A stretch of 64,000 nucleotides of DNA from assembly GCA_025363655.1 (NCBI GenBank), contig JANYDK010000032.1, forward strand, positions 62,001 through 126,000. The letters run 5' to 3'. This document shows positions 23,956 through 34,495 of this stretch, piece after piece (position 1 is the stretch's first letter; each line of letters opens with the position of its first letter). The notes below the pieces were generated by a model. The model saw only the letters and a list, made by a program, of their open reading frames with translations. It ran no database searches and was not told the origin of the DNA. The translations under genes were made by a program, and so were the position numbers. The DNA comes from Deltaproteobacteria bacterium (GTDB lineage Bacteria > Myxococcota_A > Polyangia > Polyangiales > JADJMO01).

Positions 23956-25032
23956 ATGACCGATCTCCTCACTTCGCCCTATCGTCTCGGTGACCTCGAG
24001 CTCAAGAACCGCGTCGTGATGGCGCCGATGACTCGCTCGCGCGCGATCGGCAACGTCGCCAACGAGCTCATCGCCACGTTCTATGGGCAGCGCGCCGCCG
24101 ACGCCGGACTCTTGCTCACGGAGGGGACGAGCCCGAGCCCCAATGGTCTCGGCTACCCGCGCATCCCTGGTCTCTTCAACGCCGAGCAGGTGCGCGGCTG
24201 GAAGCTGACGACCGACGCCGTTCACGCACGTGGCGGACGCATCTTCGTCCAGCTCATGCACACCGGGCGAGTCGGTCACGTCGGCAATCTCCCGCCCGGC
24301 GGCCGTGTTCTCGCACCGTCGGTGCAGGCGCTCCCCGATCAGAAGATGTGGGTCGATCCCGATGGCAACCAGCCGCTGACGCCTGCCGTCGAGATGACCG
24401 AGGCCGACATCGAGACGGCCATCGGCGAGTACGTGAAGAGCGCCGAGCTGGCCATCGAGGCTGGCTTCGACGGCGTCGAGCTGCACGGGGCCAACGGGTA
24501 CCTCCTCGAGCAGTTCTTCAGCTCGACGAGCAACCTGCGCACCGACGGGTGGGGGGGCACCCTCGAGAAGCGCGCGCGCTTCGTCGTCGAGGTGGCACGT
24601 CGCAGCGCAGCTGCCATCGGCGGAAAACGCCTCGGCATTCGCCTCTCGCCCTATGGCGTCAACGGCGGGATGAAGGTCGATCCCGACGTCGAGACGGCGT
24701 GGCCGTATCTCGCGGGGCAGATGAAAGAGGCCGGGCTCGTCTACATTCACGTCGCCGATCACAGCGCCATGGGCGCTCCGCCGGTGAGCGCCTCCGTGAA
24801 GGAGAACATCCGCAAGTCCTTCGGCGGCACCATCATCCTCGCGGGCGGCTACGACTTGGCGAGCGCCGAGAGCGAGCTGGTGGCGAAGAAGGGTGACCTC
24901 GTCGCCTTCGGTCGTCCGTACCTCGCCAATGCCACGTTCCTCGCGCGCGCCAAGGCCGGCGAAAAGCTCAACGCGCCCGATTTCGCGACCTTCTATTCGC
25001 CGGGCGCGAAGGGCTACACCGACTACCCGTGA
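23956..25032 (+). CDS. Old Yellow Enzyme family NADH:flavin oxidoreductase (NemA/alkene-reductase type)
   Basis: This is an FMN-dependent ene-reductase with a TIM-barrel fold, 358 residues, soluble. It has the family N-terminus (PYRLGDLELKNRVVMAPMTR), the active-site HGANGYLLEQFFSS with substrate-binding His and Asn and the proton-donating Tyr, then TDGWGGTLEKRARF, LGIRLSPYG and the C-terminal FMN phosphate site (LVAFGRPYLANA). It likely reduces activated C=C bonds or nitro compounds. ATG 23956 gives the normal family start. The stop overlaps the convergent small membrane protein gene by 10 bp. Confidence 0.93.
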   Translation: MTDLLTSPYRLGDLELKNRVVMAPMTRSRAIGNVANELIATFYGQRAADAGLLLTEGTSPSPNGLGYPRIPGLFNAEQVRGWKLTTDAVHARGGRIFVQLMHTGRVGHVGNLPPGGRVLAPSVQALPDQKMWVDPDGNQPLTPAVEMTEADIETAIGEYVKSAELAIEAGFDGVELHGANGYLLEQFFSSTSNLRTDGWGGTLEKRARFVVEVARRSAAAIGGKRLGIRLSPYGVNGGMKVDPDVETAWPYLAGQMKEAGLVYIHVADHSAMGAPPVSASVKENIRKSFGGTIILAGGYDLASAESELVAKKGDLVAFGRPYLANATFLARAKAGEKLNAPDFATFYSPGAKGYTDYP

Positions 25033-25211
25033 GGGGTCTCGGCGTCTTTGGCGAGCCCTGCATTCTGCCGGTCCCGCGCGCCTCCCGACCCCGGTGAAGT
25101 CGGAACGGCCTCCTCGATCATCAGCTTGGCGAGGGCGAAGCCGGCGAGGACGAGTGCGGCGGTGACGAGCATCGCGAAGACGATTCCGAGGGCGGTGACG
25201 AGCGTGATCAT
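25023..25211 (-). CDS. Small single-span membrane protein
   Basis: This 62-residue protein has one hydrophobic segment at about residues 5-28 (LVTALGIVFAMLVTAALVLA) and a polar C-terminal tail. ATG 25211 has AGGAG at a good distance (7 nt), which is the main support for a real gene. No family was recognised. The frame is open upstream, but those codons look non-coding. Confidence 0.5.
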   Translation of the reverse strand: MITLVTALGIVFAMLVTAALVLAGFALAKLMIEEAVPTSPGSGGARDRQNAGLAKDAETPHG

Positions 25212-25365
25212 GGGCGAGCTCCTGGTGTGGGGTTCGCTCGGTTCATTGCAGCTCGCGTGCCGCCTTCGGGTCGTCCGAGCTTCCATCGATCATCGAAAAA
25301 TCGTGCTTCATTCACGTCCGTTGTAGGATGTCCGGCGAGGGCACTTCGCCCCGTGGGGCATCTCG

Positions 25366-26829
25366 CTACACGGGAGCGCGATCGGCAGGCGCAGCGTCGG
25401 TTGGAAGGTGAATCGTCAAGGTGGTGCCTTCGCCGGGCGTGCTATCGACGGTGACGAAGCCGCCGTGCTCGCGGAGGATTCCGTAGGTGACCGAGAGCCC
25501 GAGGCCGGTGCCTTCGCCGACTTCCTTGGTGGTGAAGAACGGATCGAAGATGTGCGGCAACGCGGCGGCTTCGATGCCGGCGCCGTCGTCGCGGACGCGT
25601 AGCTGCGCGAAGTCGCGTGGCTGGCGCGACTCGCCGCCGACCTCTGCCGGCGGGGCCCTGCGCGTGACGCCGAGCTCGACACGGACGTGCCCGCCGCGCT
25701 CTTGGTCGATCGCCTGGATGCCGTTCATCACCAAGTTCGTCAGCGCCTGCTCGATTTGGCCGCCGTCGATGGACGCTTTTATCGGCGTCTTCGGAGCCGA
25801 GAGCGTGAGCTCGACGCGGTGCTTGTCGGCGAGCGGCGCCAGGAGGGCGAGGGTGCGGGTGGCGAGCGAGCCGAGATCTTGCGGCATCTTGCGTGGTCCC
25901 CGGGGGCGCGCGAATTCGAGCAGCTGCCGGATGATCTTGGTCATACGCGTGGCGGCGTCGCCGATGCTGCGCGCACCACTGGCGATCTCCTCGGGCGTCA
26001 GCTGACCGTTCACGCCCTGCGCGATCAGCGACGCGCGACCGAGGACGACGTTGAGCGGCGTGCCGAGCTCGTGGGCGATGCCCGAGGCCAGCTTGCCGAC
26101 GGTGCCGAGTCGATCGGCGTGACGGAGCTGCTCGAGCGTGGCGAGGCGGGCCTGCGTCTCGGCGGCGGCGTGCTTCTGCGATTCGTCGAGGCGCGCGCAC
26201 ATCATGTTCATCTCGCCCGCGAGGAGGCCGAGCTCGTCGGCCACAGGGAGCACGAGCGGCGTCCCGAAATCGCCTTCACCGACGCGGCGCGCCTTCTCGA
26301 CCAGCTGCCGCACCGGCCTTCCGACGAAGACGCCCCCGAGGACGCCGGCGAGGATTCCGGTCACGGCGACCAGCGCGAAGACCGTCGCCACTGCCTCGAG
26401 CTCGGTTCGTCGCATCACTCCTGCTTCTTCGGCGAGCGACTCGGAGATGATGATCGCGCCGGCGACGTTGCCATCGAGGCGCACGGGCACCACCGTGACC
26501 CGGCGATCGTCGTCGCTGCGAGTGACGGTTTCGCCGGCTTCGATCGCGGCGCGTCCTTGGCGGACTTCGGCGAGTGGCGTCCAGTGGAACGACATCACCC
26601 CGTGCCTCGGCGCGGCCGATGCGAGGAGCGCCGTCGCGTGCTCGATGCCACCGGTCCGAAAAGCCTCCGTCATCGCTGCCGCGAGCGCGCGCCCGGTGTC
26701 CTCGTGATCGCGAATCATGTCGGCGTCGAGGACGGCGCTCTGGCGACGCTCACGCAGGTACTCGCTGACCGCGAAGATCACGCACATGCCCAGGAGAAGG
26801 GCGACGACGAGCCGACGAACGAGCTTCAT
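25366..26829 (-). CDS. Membrane sensor histidine kinase
   Basis: This 487-residue kinase has a first membrane segment at residues 5-22, a periplasmic sensor region of about 120 residues, a second segment at about 148-170, a HAMP-like region (RPVRQLVEKARRVGEGDFG), a short coiled coil, the H-box GIAHELGTPLNVVLG with His 253, and a C-terminal ATPase with an N-box near ALTNLVMNGIQAI and G-boxes DDGAGI and GEGTGLGLS. ATG 26829 overlaps the stop of the receiver gene (ATGA), so kinase and receiver are one operon. Divergent activator and efflux genes suggest that it senses a toxic metal or envelope stress; this is inference. Confidence 0.9.
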   Translation of the reverse strand: MKLVRRLVVALLLGMCVIFAVSEYLRERRQSAVLDADMIRDHEDTGRALAAAMTEAFRTGGIEHATALLASAAPRHGVMSFHWTPLAEVRQGRAAIEAGETVTRSDDDRRVTVVPVRLDGNVAGAIIISESLAEEAGVMRRTELEAVATVFALVAVTGILAGVLGGVFVGRPVRQLVEKARRVGEGDFGTPLVLPVADELGLLAGEMNMMCARLDESQKHAAAETQARLATLEQLRHADRLGTVGKLASGIAHELGTPLNVVLGRASLIAQGVNGQLTPEEIASGARSIGDAATRMTKIIRQLLEFARPRGPRKMPQDLGSLATRTLALLAPLADKHRVELTLSAPKTPIKASIDGGQIEQALTNLVMNGIQAIDQERGGHVRVELGVTRRAPPAEVGGESRQPRDFAQLRVRDDGAGIEAAALPHIFDPFFTTKEVGEGTGLGLSVTYGILREHGGFVTVDSTPGEGTTLTIHLPTDAAPADRAPV

Positions 26830-27305
26830 GCTGGTCCTTCTGTACTCCCTTCTCGGGTCGGCACCAGCCGCCTCACGGTGGCGCGCAGTTGGTCGAGGTC
26901 GAACGGCTTGTCGAGGAAGATCCCGCCGAGCTCTTCGCAGCGATTGCGTACCAGGTCGTCGCCGAAGCCGGTCATGAGGATGATCGGCGTCGACGGATCC
27001 ATCGAACGAAGGCCTTCGAGGATGCGGAGACCGCGGCAGCCGGGGAGTCGATCGTCGCAAATGACGAGTCGGAAAGTGCCGGTCTCCCAACCGCCGAAGA
27101 GCATCGTCTCGATGTGAGTGAGAAGTTGGAGACCGCTGCTGACCGCGGTGACGTCGTAGCCGTCGCGCTCGAGGGCACCGGCGACGAGCGCCCGCATGTC
27201 GGCGTCGTCCTCGGCGATGACGATGCGCGGCTTGCGTCGATCGCGCAACTGCACTTTCGGTCGTGAGGGCGGTCGTGGATTCGTCGAGGTGGGTTGGTCG
27301 GACAC
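26826..27305 (-). CDS. Receiver-only response regulator
   Basis: This 159-residue protein is a single CheY-like receiver with a basic N-terminal tail of about 25 residues. The acidic pair EDD (32-34), phospho-acceptor Asp 84 in VICDDRLPG, the Thr in ILMTGF and the Lys in FLDKPF are all present. There is no output domain. GTG 27305 is chosen because GAGAAAGG lies at the right distance and the upstream open frame has an untypical composition. Its stop overlaps the kinase start. It may be a phosphate sink or an intermediate for the divergent activator. Confidence 0.85.
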   Translation of the reverse strand: MSDQPTSTNPRPPSRPKVQLRDRRKPRIVIAEDDADMRALVAGALERDGYDVTAVSSGLQLLTHIETMLFGGWETGTFRLVICDDRLPGCRGLRILEGLRSMDPSTPIILMTGFGDDLVRNRCEELGGIFLDKPFDLDQLRATVRRLVPTREGSTEGPA

Positions 27306-27318
27306 GTCGTGGCCTTTC

Positions 27319-27345
27319 TCGTCGGACGTCTCGTGGCTCCGACGA
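27319..27345 (-). promoter_or_regulatory. Inverted repeat just upstream of the receiver gene
   Basis: The arms TCGTCGGA and TCCGACGA are perfect (8 bp) with an 11-nt spacer, ending about 14 bp before the GTG start and next to its Shine-Dalgarno. It could be an operator or an mRNA hairpin. Confidence 0.45.
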
Positions 27346-27456
27346 ACAGAGCAGCGCTCGTGCCAAAACGAGATCGGGCGCACCGAAGCGAAACGCGCGA
27401 CCTCGGCGAAACGAGACCCTCGGCGCCGCCCGACGAGATGCCCCATTTTGCCCCCT

Positions 27457-27484
27457 GCCGCCTTTCGCCCCATGGAAAGGCGGC
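27457..27484 (+). promoter_or_regulatory. Inverted repeat just upstream of the NtrC-type activator
   Basis: The arms GCCGCCTTTC and GAAAGGCGGC are perfect (10 bp) with an 8-nt spacer, ending 17 bp before ATG 27502. It could be an autoregulatory operator or a leader hairpin. Confidence 0.5.
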
Positions 27485-27501
27485 GCGCTCACGGCCGCGC
27501 T

Positions 27502-28881
<1,380 letters not shown>

Positions 28882-28919
28882 CGCTCGTCATCAGGGGTGA
28901 TGGACGGACGCGCCGACGG

Positions 28920-28935
28920 TGGCACGGAGACTGCT
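28920..28935 (+). promoter_or_regulatory. Sigma-54-like -24/-12 promoter before the efflux operon
   Basis: TGGCAC-GGAGA-CTGCT matches the consensus TGGCAC-N5-TTGCW with one mismatch in the -12 element and the exact spacing; the invariant GG and GC are present. It lies between the sigma-54 activator gene and the efflux operon. Against it, transcription would start near 28946, only about 2 nt before ATG 28948. Confidence 0.45.
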
Positions 28936-28947
28936 GAGAGACCGGGG

Positions 28948-30111
28948 ATGTCACGTCGCCGAGTCACGCGTCCAAAGTCGCTGTTCGCACTCTCCATCCT
29001 TCTCGCCTCGACCCTCCTCTCCAGCTCGGTCCTCTCCGGATGCGCGAAGCCCGCCGTCGCGCGGGAGCAATCGCCCGCGTCGTCTTCGTCGGGCCCGCGA
29101 CGCGTCGTGCTCGACGAGACCACCGTCGCGCGGCTCGGCCTCCGTACGCACGTCGTCGGAGAGACGAACTTCGCCTCGACGATCGCCGTCTCCGGCTCGA
29201 TCGAGCTCGACCCGACGAGATATGCCGAAGTCGGACCTCGTCTCGAGGGGCGGGTCGTGTCGCTGCACGCGCGCCTCGGCGATCGGGTGAAGAAGGGCGA
29301 CTTGCTCGCGGTCGTCGCCGTTCCGACGTTGGCCGACGCGCAGGCGAGCGTGCTCACCTCGAAGGCCGCGCTCGAAGCGGCGAGGCGCAACCAAGAACGC
29401 GAAGAGAAGCTCTTCCTCGAACGACTGACGACGGCGCGTGAGAAAGAGCTGGCCGTCAGCGAGCTCGCGCGCGCGAAGGCGGAGTCGTCTGCGGCCGAGG
29501 CGCGTGTCCTCGCGCTTGGCGCCGCGGGTGGGACCTTCGGCTCGGTGCGGCTCACCGCGCCCATCGACGGCGTGGTGGTCCAACGCGCAGCGGTGCTCGG
29601 GGGACACCTCGCGGCGAGCGCCAACGCGTTCGCCATCGCCGACCTCGGCGGCATGGTCGCCGCGCTCGAGGTGCACGAAGCCGATTTGCCCTATCTGACG
29701 TTGGGGACCGCGACGCGCTTCATCGCCGACGGACTTCCAGAGCGTACATTTCAAGGCGTCGTCACCTTCATCGATCCGATCGTGAGCAAGACCTCGCGCA
29801 CCGTGCGTGCACGTCTCGAGGTCGACAACGCCGATGGCGCGCTACGAGCAGGGATGTTCTTGCGGGCGCTGCTCCCCGTTCCGGCTGCGGTCACCGGCGC
29901 GGCGATTCGATTGCCGATCGAGGCCGTTCAACCGCTAGGCGAGCACGACGTCGCCTTCGTCGAGGTCGCACCCGGCACCTACGAGGTGCGAGCGCTCACC
30001 CTCGGGCGTCGCACCGGCGAGGTCGTGGAGGTGCGCGCCGGGCTCACGCGGGACGAACGCGTCGTCGTCGAAGGCGCATTTCTGGTCCGTGCCGAGGCGA
30101 GCAAACAATGA
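28948..30111 (+). CDS. RND efflux periplasmic adaptor (membrane fusion protein), lipoprotein
   Basis: This 387-residue adaptor links the inner-membrane RND pump with the outer-membrane channel. The signal peptide ends VLSGC (Cys 32). It shows the CusB/CzcB-like order: a beta strand region, a barrel-sandwich hybrid with LEGRVVSLHARLGDRVKKGDLLAVV, an alpha-hairpin (about residues 130-185, rich in Ala/Glu/Lys), the returning lipoyl half VRLTAPIDGVVVQRAAVLGG, and membrane-proximal beta domains. No Met-rich copper sites are seen. The next gene overlaps its stop (ATGA). Confidence 0.9.
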   Translation: MSRRRVTRPKSLFALSILLASTLLSSSVLSGCAKPAVAREQSPASSSSGPRRVVLDETTVARLGLRTHVVGETNFASTIAVSGSIELDPTRYAEVGPRLEGRVVSLHARLGDRVKKGDLLAVVAVPTLADAQASVLTSKAALEAARRNQEREEKLFLERLTTAREKELAVSELARAKAESSAAEARVLALGAAGGTFGSVRLTAPIDGVVVQRAAVLGGHLAASANAFAIADLGGMVAALEVHEADLPYLTLGTATRFIADGLPERTFQGVVTFIDPIVSKTSRTVRARLEVDNADGALRAGMFLRALLPVPAAVTGAAIRLPIEAVQPLGEHDVAFVEVAPGTYEVRALTLGRRTGEVVEVRAGLTRDERVVVEGAFLVRAEASKQ

Positions 30112-31355
30112 AGGACAGGAAGCTCATCGCGGTCCTCTTCGGCGTCGCCGCGCTGCTCGCATCTTTGGCCTCTTCCGTCCGACCCGCGATCGCCGCGCCG
30201 TTCCCTGGGCTCGGTGGCGTGGTCGACAAGGCCAAGCTGCGCGGTCCGGCGGCGCTTTTGGCGGCGGCCGATCTCGACGTCGCGACCTCGCTGCGGCCGG
30301 CGGCGGGTCTGCCGTCGCTGACCAATCCCTATTTCGAAATTCTGATCGACCGAAGCAAGCTCACCCAAGGCGTGGCGATCTCCAGCGCGCTCTACGTTCC
30401 CCTGGAAATCGCCGGTCAACGCGACAAGCGACTGGCCGAGGTCGATGCGCTCGTGAAATGGAAGGAGCTCTCGCGGGGCTCGGCGGGCGCAGGCGCGGTC
30501 GGGCTCGCCGTCGTCGCCTATGGGGAGGCGCTCGTCGCCGCCGAAAGCATGCGTGAAGCGGCCCGTGGCGAAGGGCTGGCGCACGAGGAGGTCGACGCGA
30601 TGGTCGCGCGACTGTCGGCGGGGGATGCCACCGCGCTCGATCTCGCGCTGGTGAACGCCGAGCTGGCGCGTTGGAGCCAAGCGCACGCCGATGCCGAGGT
30701 GTCGCTCGCGCTGGCGCTGGCGAGGCTGTCGCTCGCGATCGGCGAGCCGAAGACCGAGGCGCCGCCACCGAGCGCGCTCGCCGATCTCCCGGCGATCAAA
30801 TGGAAGGACGCCGACGCGCTCGTCGCCTACCTCGGGAAGAAGTCGCCGACGCTGCTCGCGGCGAAGGTCGAAGCTGGATACTTCGAGGCGGCGAAGGAGA
30901 AGTGGGAGGTCGAGAAGTACGCGCCGCTCAACCTCATCCTCCTCGCCGGTCGCGGCGACTTGGGCGACGTTCGCTACGGCGCCGGTCTCGCCTGGACGTT
31001 CCCGATCCTTCGAAAAAATCAGGCGGAAATCGCCAAAGCGGAGGCCGAGAAGGAGCGCGCCCTGGTGAACGCCGGCATCGTCGAGAAGGCGACCGCCGCG
31101 CGCGCCTTCGGTTCGTTCGACGCCTACGCAGCCGCTCTTCGCGCGATCTCCTCCGCCGATGCGACGGCGATCCCGGCGGCCGAAGCAGTCGTCGCCGCGA
31201 CCGTCGCCGGCTGGAAGGCAGGGAAGGTCGACTATGCGCGCATACTCCTCGCGCGCCGCGACTTGGCGCAGGCACGAACGCGAAGGCTCGAAGTCCTCGC
31301 CACCGGTTGGCGTGCCTACGGTGAGCTCGCGGGCCTCCTCGGCGCACTGCCATGA
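30108..31355 (+). CDS. TolC-like outer-membrane efflux protein (OEP family)
   Basis: This 415-residue protein has a cleavable signal peptide (cut probably after SVRPAIAA) and long amphipathic helical repeats rich in Ala/Glu/Leu typical of the TolC/CzcC fold (AKAEAEKERALVNAGIVEKA, YARILLARRDLAQARTRRLE). Similarity is weak, as usual for the CzcC branch, but the position between adaptor and pump and the ATGA overlaps on both sides identify it. It would form the outer-membrane duct. Confidence 0.85.
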   Translation: MKDRKLIAVLFGVAALLASLASSVRPAIAAPFPGLGGVVDKAKLRGPAALLAAADLDVATSLRPAAGLPSLTNPYFEILIDRSKLTQGVAISSALYVPLEIAGQRDKRLAEVDALVKWKELSRGSAGAGAVGLAVVAYGEALVAAESMREAARGEGLAHEEVDAMVARLSAGDATALDLALVNAELARWSQAHADAEVSLALALARLSLAIGEPKTEAPPPSALADLPAIKWKDADALVAYLGKKSPTLLAAKVEAGYFEAAKEKWEVEKYAPLNLILLAGRGDLGDVRYGAGLAWTFPILRKNQAEIAKAEAEKERALVNAGIVEKATAARAFGSFDAYAAALRAISSADATAIPAAEAVVAATVAGWKAGKVDYARILLARRDLAQARTRRLEVLATGWRAYGELAGLLGALP

Positions 31356-34300
31356 GCGCGGTCGTCCTCTGGCTCGCGCGGCGGCGCGGGATCGCGCTCG
31401 TCTCCACGCTCGCGCTGGTGCTCATCGGTCTCTTCTCGCTCTCGCGTCTCCCCGTCGACGCCGTCCCCGACGTCACCAACAACCAAGTGCAAGTGGTGAC
31501 GTCTTCGCCGGCGACGCCAGCGGCCGAGGTGGAGAAGCAAATCACGCTGCCCGTCGAGCGCGCGATGGCCGGGCTCCCGGGGCTGAAGACCGTGCGCAGC
31601 GTCTCGCGTCTCGGCATCAGCCTGGTGACCCTCATTTTCGAGGAGGAAATCGACCTCTATTTCGCGCGCGCGCAGGTGAGCGAGAGGTTGCCGGCGGCGA
31701 GCGCGGAGATCTCACCGTCGCTCGGTCGTCCTCAGCTCGGGCCGGTGGCGACGGGGCTCGGCGAGATCTTGCTATTCGAAGTGAAGAGCGAAACGCACAC
31801 ACCCGAGGAGCTGCGCACGCTCCTCGACTGGACGATCTCTCCGCGTCTTCGCCAAGTGCCGGGCGTGATCGAGACCGTGAGCTTCGGGGGTTCGGTGAAG
31901 CAGTACCGCGTGACGCTCGACCCGGCGCGGCTCGCGGCGCAGAAGGTCTCGATCGAAGAGGTGCGCGAGGCCCTCGAGAAGAGCAACCAGAACGCCGGCG
32001 GTGGCGCGATCGAGCGAGGTGGCGAGGTGATCGTCCTCCGCGCCGAGGCCCGCTTCCAGTCCCTCGACGAGATTCGCAGCACGCTCGTGCGGACGCTCGA
32101 AGGAGGTGCGCCGCTCACCGTCGGCATGCTCGGCGACGTCGACACCGGCGCGACGCTGCGGCACGGCGCGATGACCGCGGACGGCGAAGGCGAGATCGTC
32201 GGCGGCAGCGTGCTCATGCTCAAAGGGAAAAATAGCCACGAAGTCGTGGTCGCGGTGAAGGAGCGCATCGCCGCCATCCACGCGTCCCTCCCTCCCGGCG
32301 TGACGGTGGTGCCGTTCCTCGATCGCGCCGACTTCATCGATCGCACGGTGCTGACGGTGGCGAAGAACCTCATCGAGGGCGCCGCGGTGGTGATCGTGGT
32401 CCTCTTCCTCACGCTCGGCTCGCTCAGGGCCGGGCTCCTCGCGGCGGGGGCGATTCCCTTCGCGCTCCTCGTCGCCTTCGCGGGTCTTCGTGCGCTCGGC
32501 ATGAGCGCCAACGTGATGTCGCTCGGCGCGGTCGACTTCGGGATCATCGTCGAGGGCACGGTGGTGGTCGCCGAGCACGCGCTGCAAGCTGCGGCGCGCG
32601 CGCGGGAAAAGTCGGTGGAAGAACGACGGCGTTCGATCTTGGAGGCCTGCGCGCACACCGCGCGGCCGGTCCTCTTCGCGGTCGTGATCGTCGTCCTCGT
32701 CTTTCTCCCCCTCGCGAGCCTCGAGGACGTGGAAGGGAAAATGTTCCGCTCGGTCGTCGCCTCCCTCGTGATCATGCTGCTGGCGTCGCTCTTCTATGCG
32801 CTGGTGCTGGTGCCGGCGGTGGCGCCGCGGCTGCTCGCGAAGGTGAGCATCGAGGGAGATCCATGGCTGATTCGCACGTTGCGGCGCGGATACGAGCCGA
32901 TCCTCGCGTGGGCCGTGCGGAGACCGCTCCGCACGATGGCCATCGCGGCGGCGATCGCCGTCGTCACCATCGCGCCGGCGGCCAAGCTCGGCGCCGAGTT
33001 CCTCCCGCGCATCTTCGAGGGTGACATCGCGATCGACGCACGAAGACCGGTCAGCGCCTCGCTCGGCACTGCGATCGCGCTCTCTGGCGAGACCGAGCGC
33101 GCGCTTCGGCAGGTGCCCGAGGTGGCGCGGGTGATCACCCGCATCGGGCGGAGCGAGGGCTCGATCGATCCGGCCGGCCCCGAATCGAGCGACGTCTTCG
33201 TCATCCTCGAGAAGCGCGACAGGTGGCGCCCTGGGCTGACCCCGGAGAAGCTCGTCGTCGAGCTCGAGCTCGCGGCTGCGCGCGCTGCGCCAGGCACGGT
33301 GCACGCCTTTTCCCAGCCGATCGAGATGCGAGTCAACGATCTGATCGCCGGCGTTCGCTCGGAGGTCGCGATCAAGGTCTATGGCGACGATCTCGACGCG
33401 CTCTCGGCAGCGGCGGAGAAAATTCGACACGCGGTGGCGGCGACCCCGGGCGCGGCAGACGTCAAGCGCGAGACGCCGCTCGGTCTCCCGACGTTGCGGG
33501 TGATCGTCGATCGGGAACGGGCGACGCGTCTCGGCGTTCTCCCGTCGTCGGTGCTCTCGGCGGTGGCGATGGCCCGCGCGGGCGAGTCCGTCGGGAGCGT
33601 CTACGAGGGCGAGCGCTCGTTCGACTTGGTGCTCCGTCTCGGCGGCGAAGCGACGCAGGTCTCGGCCGATCTCGGTCGCTTCCCGGTGCTCACGCAGAGC
33701 GGCGAACTCTTGCCCCTCTCGTCCGTCGCGACCCTCGTCGAGGAGCGCGGCGTTTCGCAAATCAGTCGGGAAAAACTGCGTCGTCGGCTCGTCGTCGAGT
33801 GCAACGTGCGCGGTCGCGATCTGGTCGGATTCGTCGCCGATGCGCGGCAACGGGTGGAAGCCCTCTCGCTACCGCCGTCCGTCGAGGTCGAGTGGGGTGG
33901 TCAGTTCGAGAACTTCGAACGCGCGAAGAACCGCCTGACGTTGCTCTTGCCGATCGCGCTAGGCCTCATCGGCGTCATGCTCTGGTCGGCCTATCGCTCG
34001 GTGGCACTGACGTTGGTGACGCTCCTCACGCTCCCGTTCGCGCTCGGTGGCGGCGTCGTTGCGCTCGTCGTCCGTGGGCTTCCTTTCAGCATCCCCGCGG
34101 CGGTCGGCTTCATCGCGCTCGCCGGAGTCTCGGTGATGGGCGGCTCGGTGATGACCGCGCGCCTGCTGGAGGTGAATCGAGAACGCGCGATCGACGATCG
34201 GGTGAAACAAGCGGCCACTTCCACGTTTCGCCCGATGATCTCCACCGCGCTCGTCGCCGCGCTCGGATTCGTCCCGATGGCGATCGCGACCGGTGCCGGC

Positions 34301-34495
34301 GCCGAGGTGCAGCGGCCGCTCGCGACCGTCGTCATCGGTGGGCTCGTCGTCTCCACCGCGGCAGCGCTCTTCCTCATGCCGGCGATGATGTCGCTCGTCC
34401 TCCGCTGGTTTGGTGCGCCTACCTCGACCGCGACCTCGACCGCGACCGACGAGGTGCCGGAGGTCACTTCCCCTTCGGAGGCGCCGTCGTCGTGA
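31352..34495 (+). CDS. Heavy-metal-type RND efflux pump (CzcA/CusA family)
   Basis: This 1047-residue inner-membrane proton-driven pump has the expected twelve spans and two large periplasmic loops. N-terminal LSRLPVDAVPDVTNNQVQV and the TM4 motif AVDFGIIVEGTVVVAEH are HME-RND signatures. In CzcA the TM4 proton-relay residues are Asp, Asp and Glu; here they are Asp 395, Glu 401 and Glu 408, a conservative change of the second Asp. The CusA methionine pair was not identified, so the exported ion or compound is open. It is the last gene of the operon; its end overlaps the convergent anchored-protein gene by 32 bp. Confidence 0.93.
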   Translation: MSAVVLWLARRRGIALVSTLALVLIGLFSLSRLPVDAVPDVTNNQVQVVTSSPATPAAEVEKQITLPVERAMAGLPGLKTVRSVSRLGISLVTLIFEEEIDLYFARAQVSERLPAASAEISPSLGRPQLGPVATGLGEILLFEVKSETHTPEELRTLLDWTISPRLRQVPGVIETVSFGGSVKQYRVTLDPARLAAQKVSIEEVREALEKSNQNAGGGAIERGGEVIVLRAEARFQSLDEIRSTLVRTLEGGAPLTVGMLGDVDTGATLRHGAMTADGEGEIVGGSVLMLKGKNSHEVVVAVKERIAAIHASLPPGVTVVPFLDRADFIDRTVLTVAKNLIEGAAVVIVVLFLTLGSLRAGLLAAGAIPFALLVAFAGLRALGMSANVMSLGAVDFGIIVEGTVVVAEHALQAAARAREKSVEERRRSILEACAHTARPVLFAVVIVVLVFLPLASLEDVEGKMFRSVVASLVIMLLASLFYALVLVPAVAPRLLAKVSIEGDPWLIRTLRRGYEPILAWAVRRPLRTMAIAAAIAVVTIAPAAKLGAEFLPRIFEGDIAIDARRPVSASLGTAIALSGETERALRQVPEVARVITRIGRSEGSIDPAGPESSDVFVILEKRDRWRPGLTPEKLVVELELAAARAAPGTVHAFSQPIEMRVNDLIAGVRSEVAIKVYGDDLDALSAAAEKIRHAVAATPGAADVKRETPLGLPTLRVIVDRERATRLGVLPSSVLSAVAMARAGESVGSVYEGERSFDLVLRLGGEATQVSADLGRFPVLTQSGELLPLSSVATLVEERGVSQISREKLRRRLVVECNVRGRDLVGFVADARQRVEALSLPPSVEVEWGGQFENFERAKNRLTLLLPIALGLIGVMLWSAYRSVALTLVTLLTLPFALGGGVVALVVRGLPFSIPAAVGFIALAGVSVMGGSVMTARLLEVNRERAIDDRVKQAATSTFRPMISTALVAALGFVPMAIATGAGAEVQRPLATVVIGGLVVSTAAALFLMPAMMSLVLRWFGAPTSTATSTATDEVPEVTSPSEAPSS

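Noticed and set aside
31772..33850. Minus-strand open frame opposite the RND pump gene
   Set aside because: Arg/Glu/Asp/His-rich shadow of a clearly identified CzcA-type pump.
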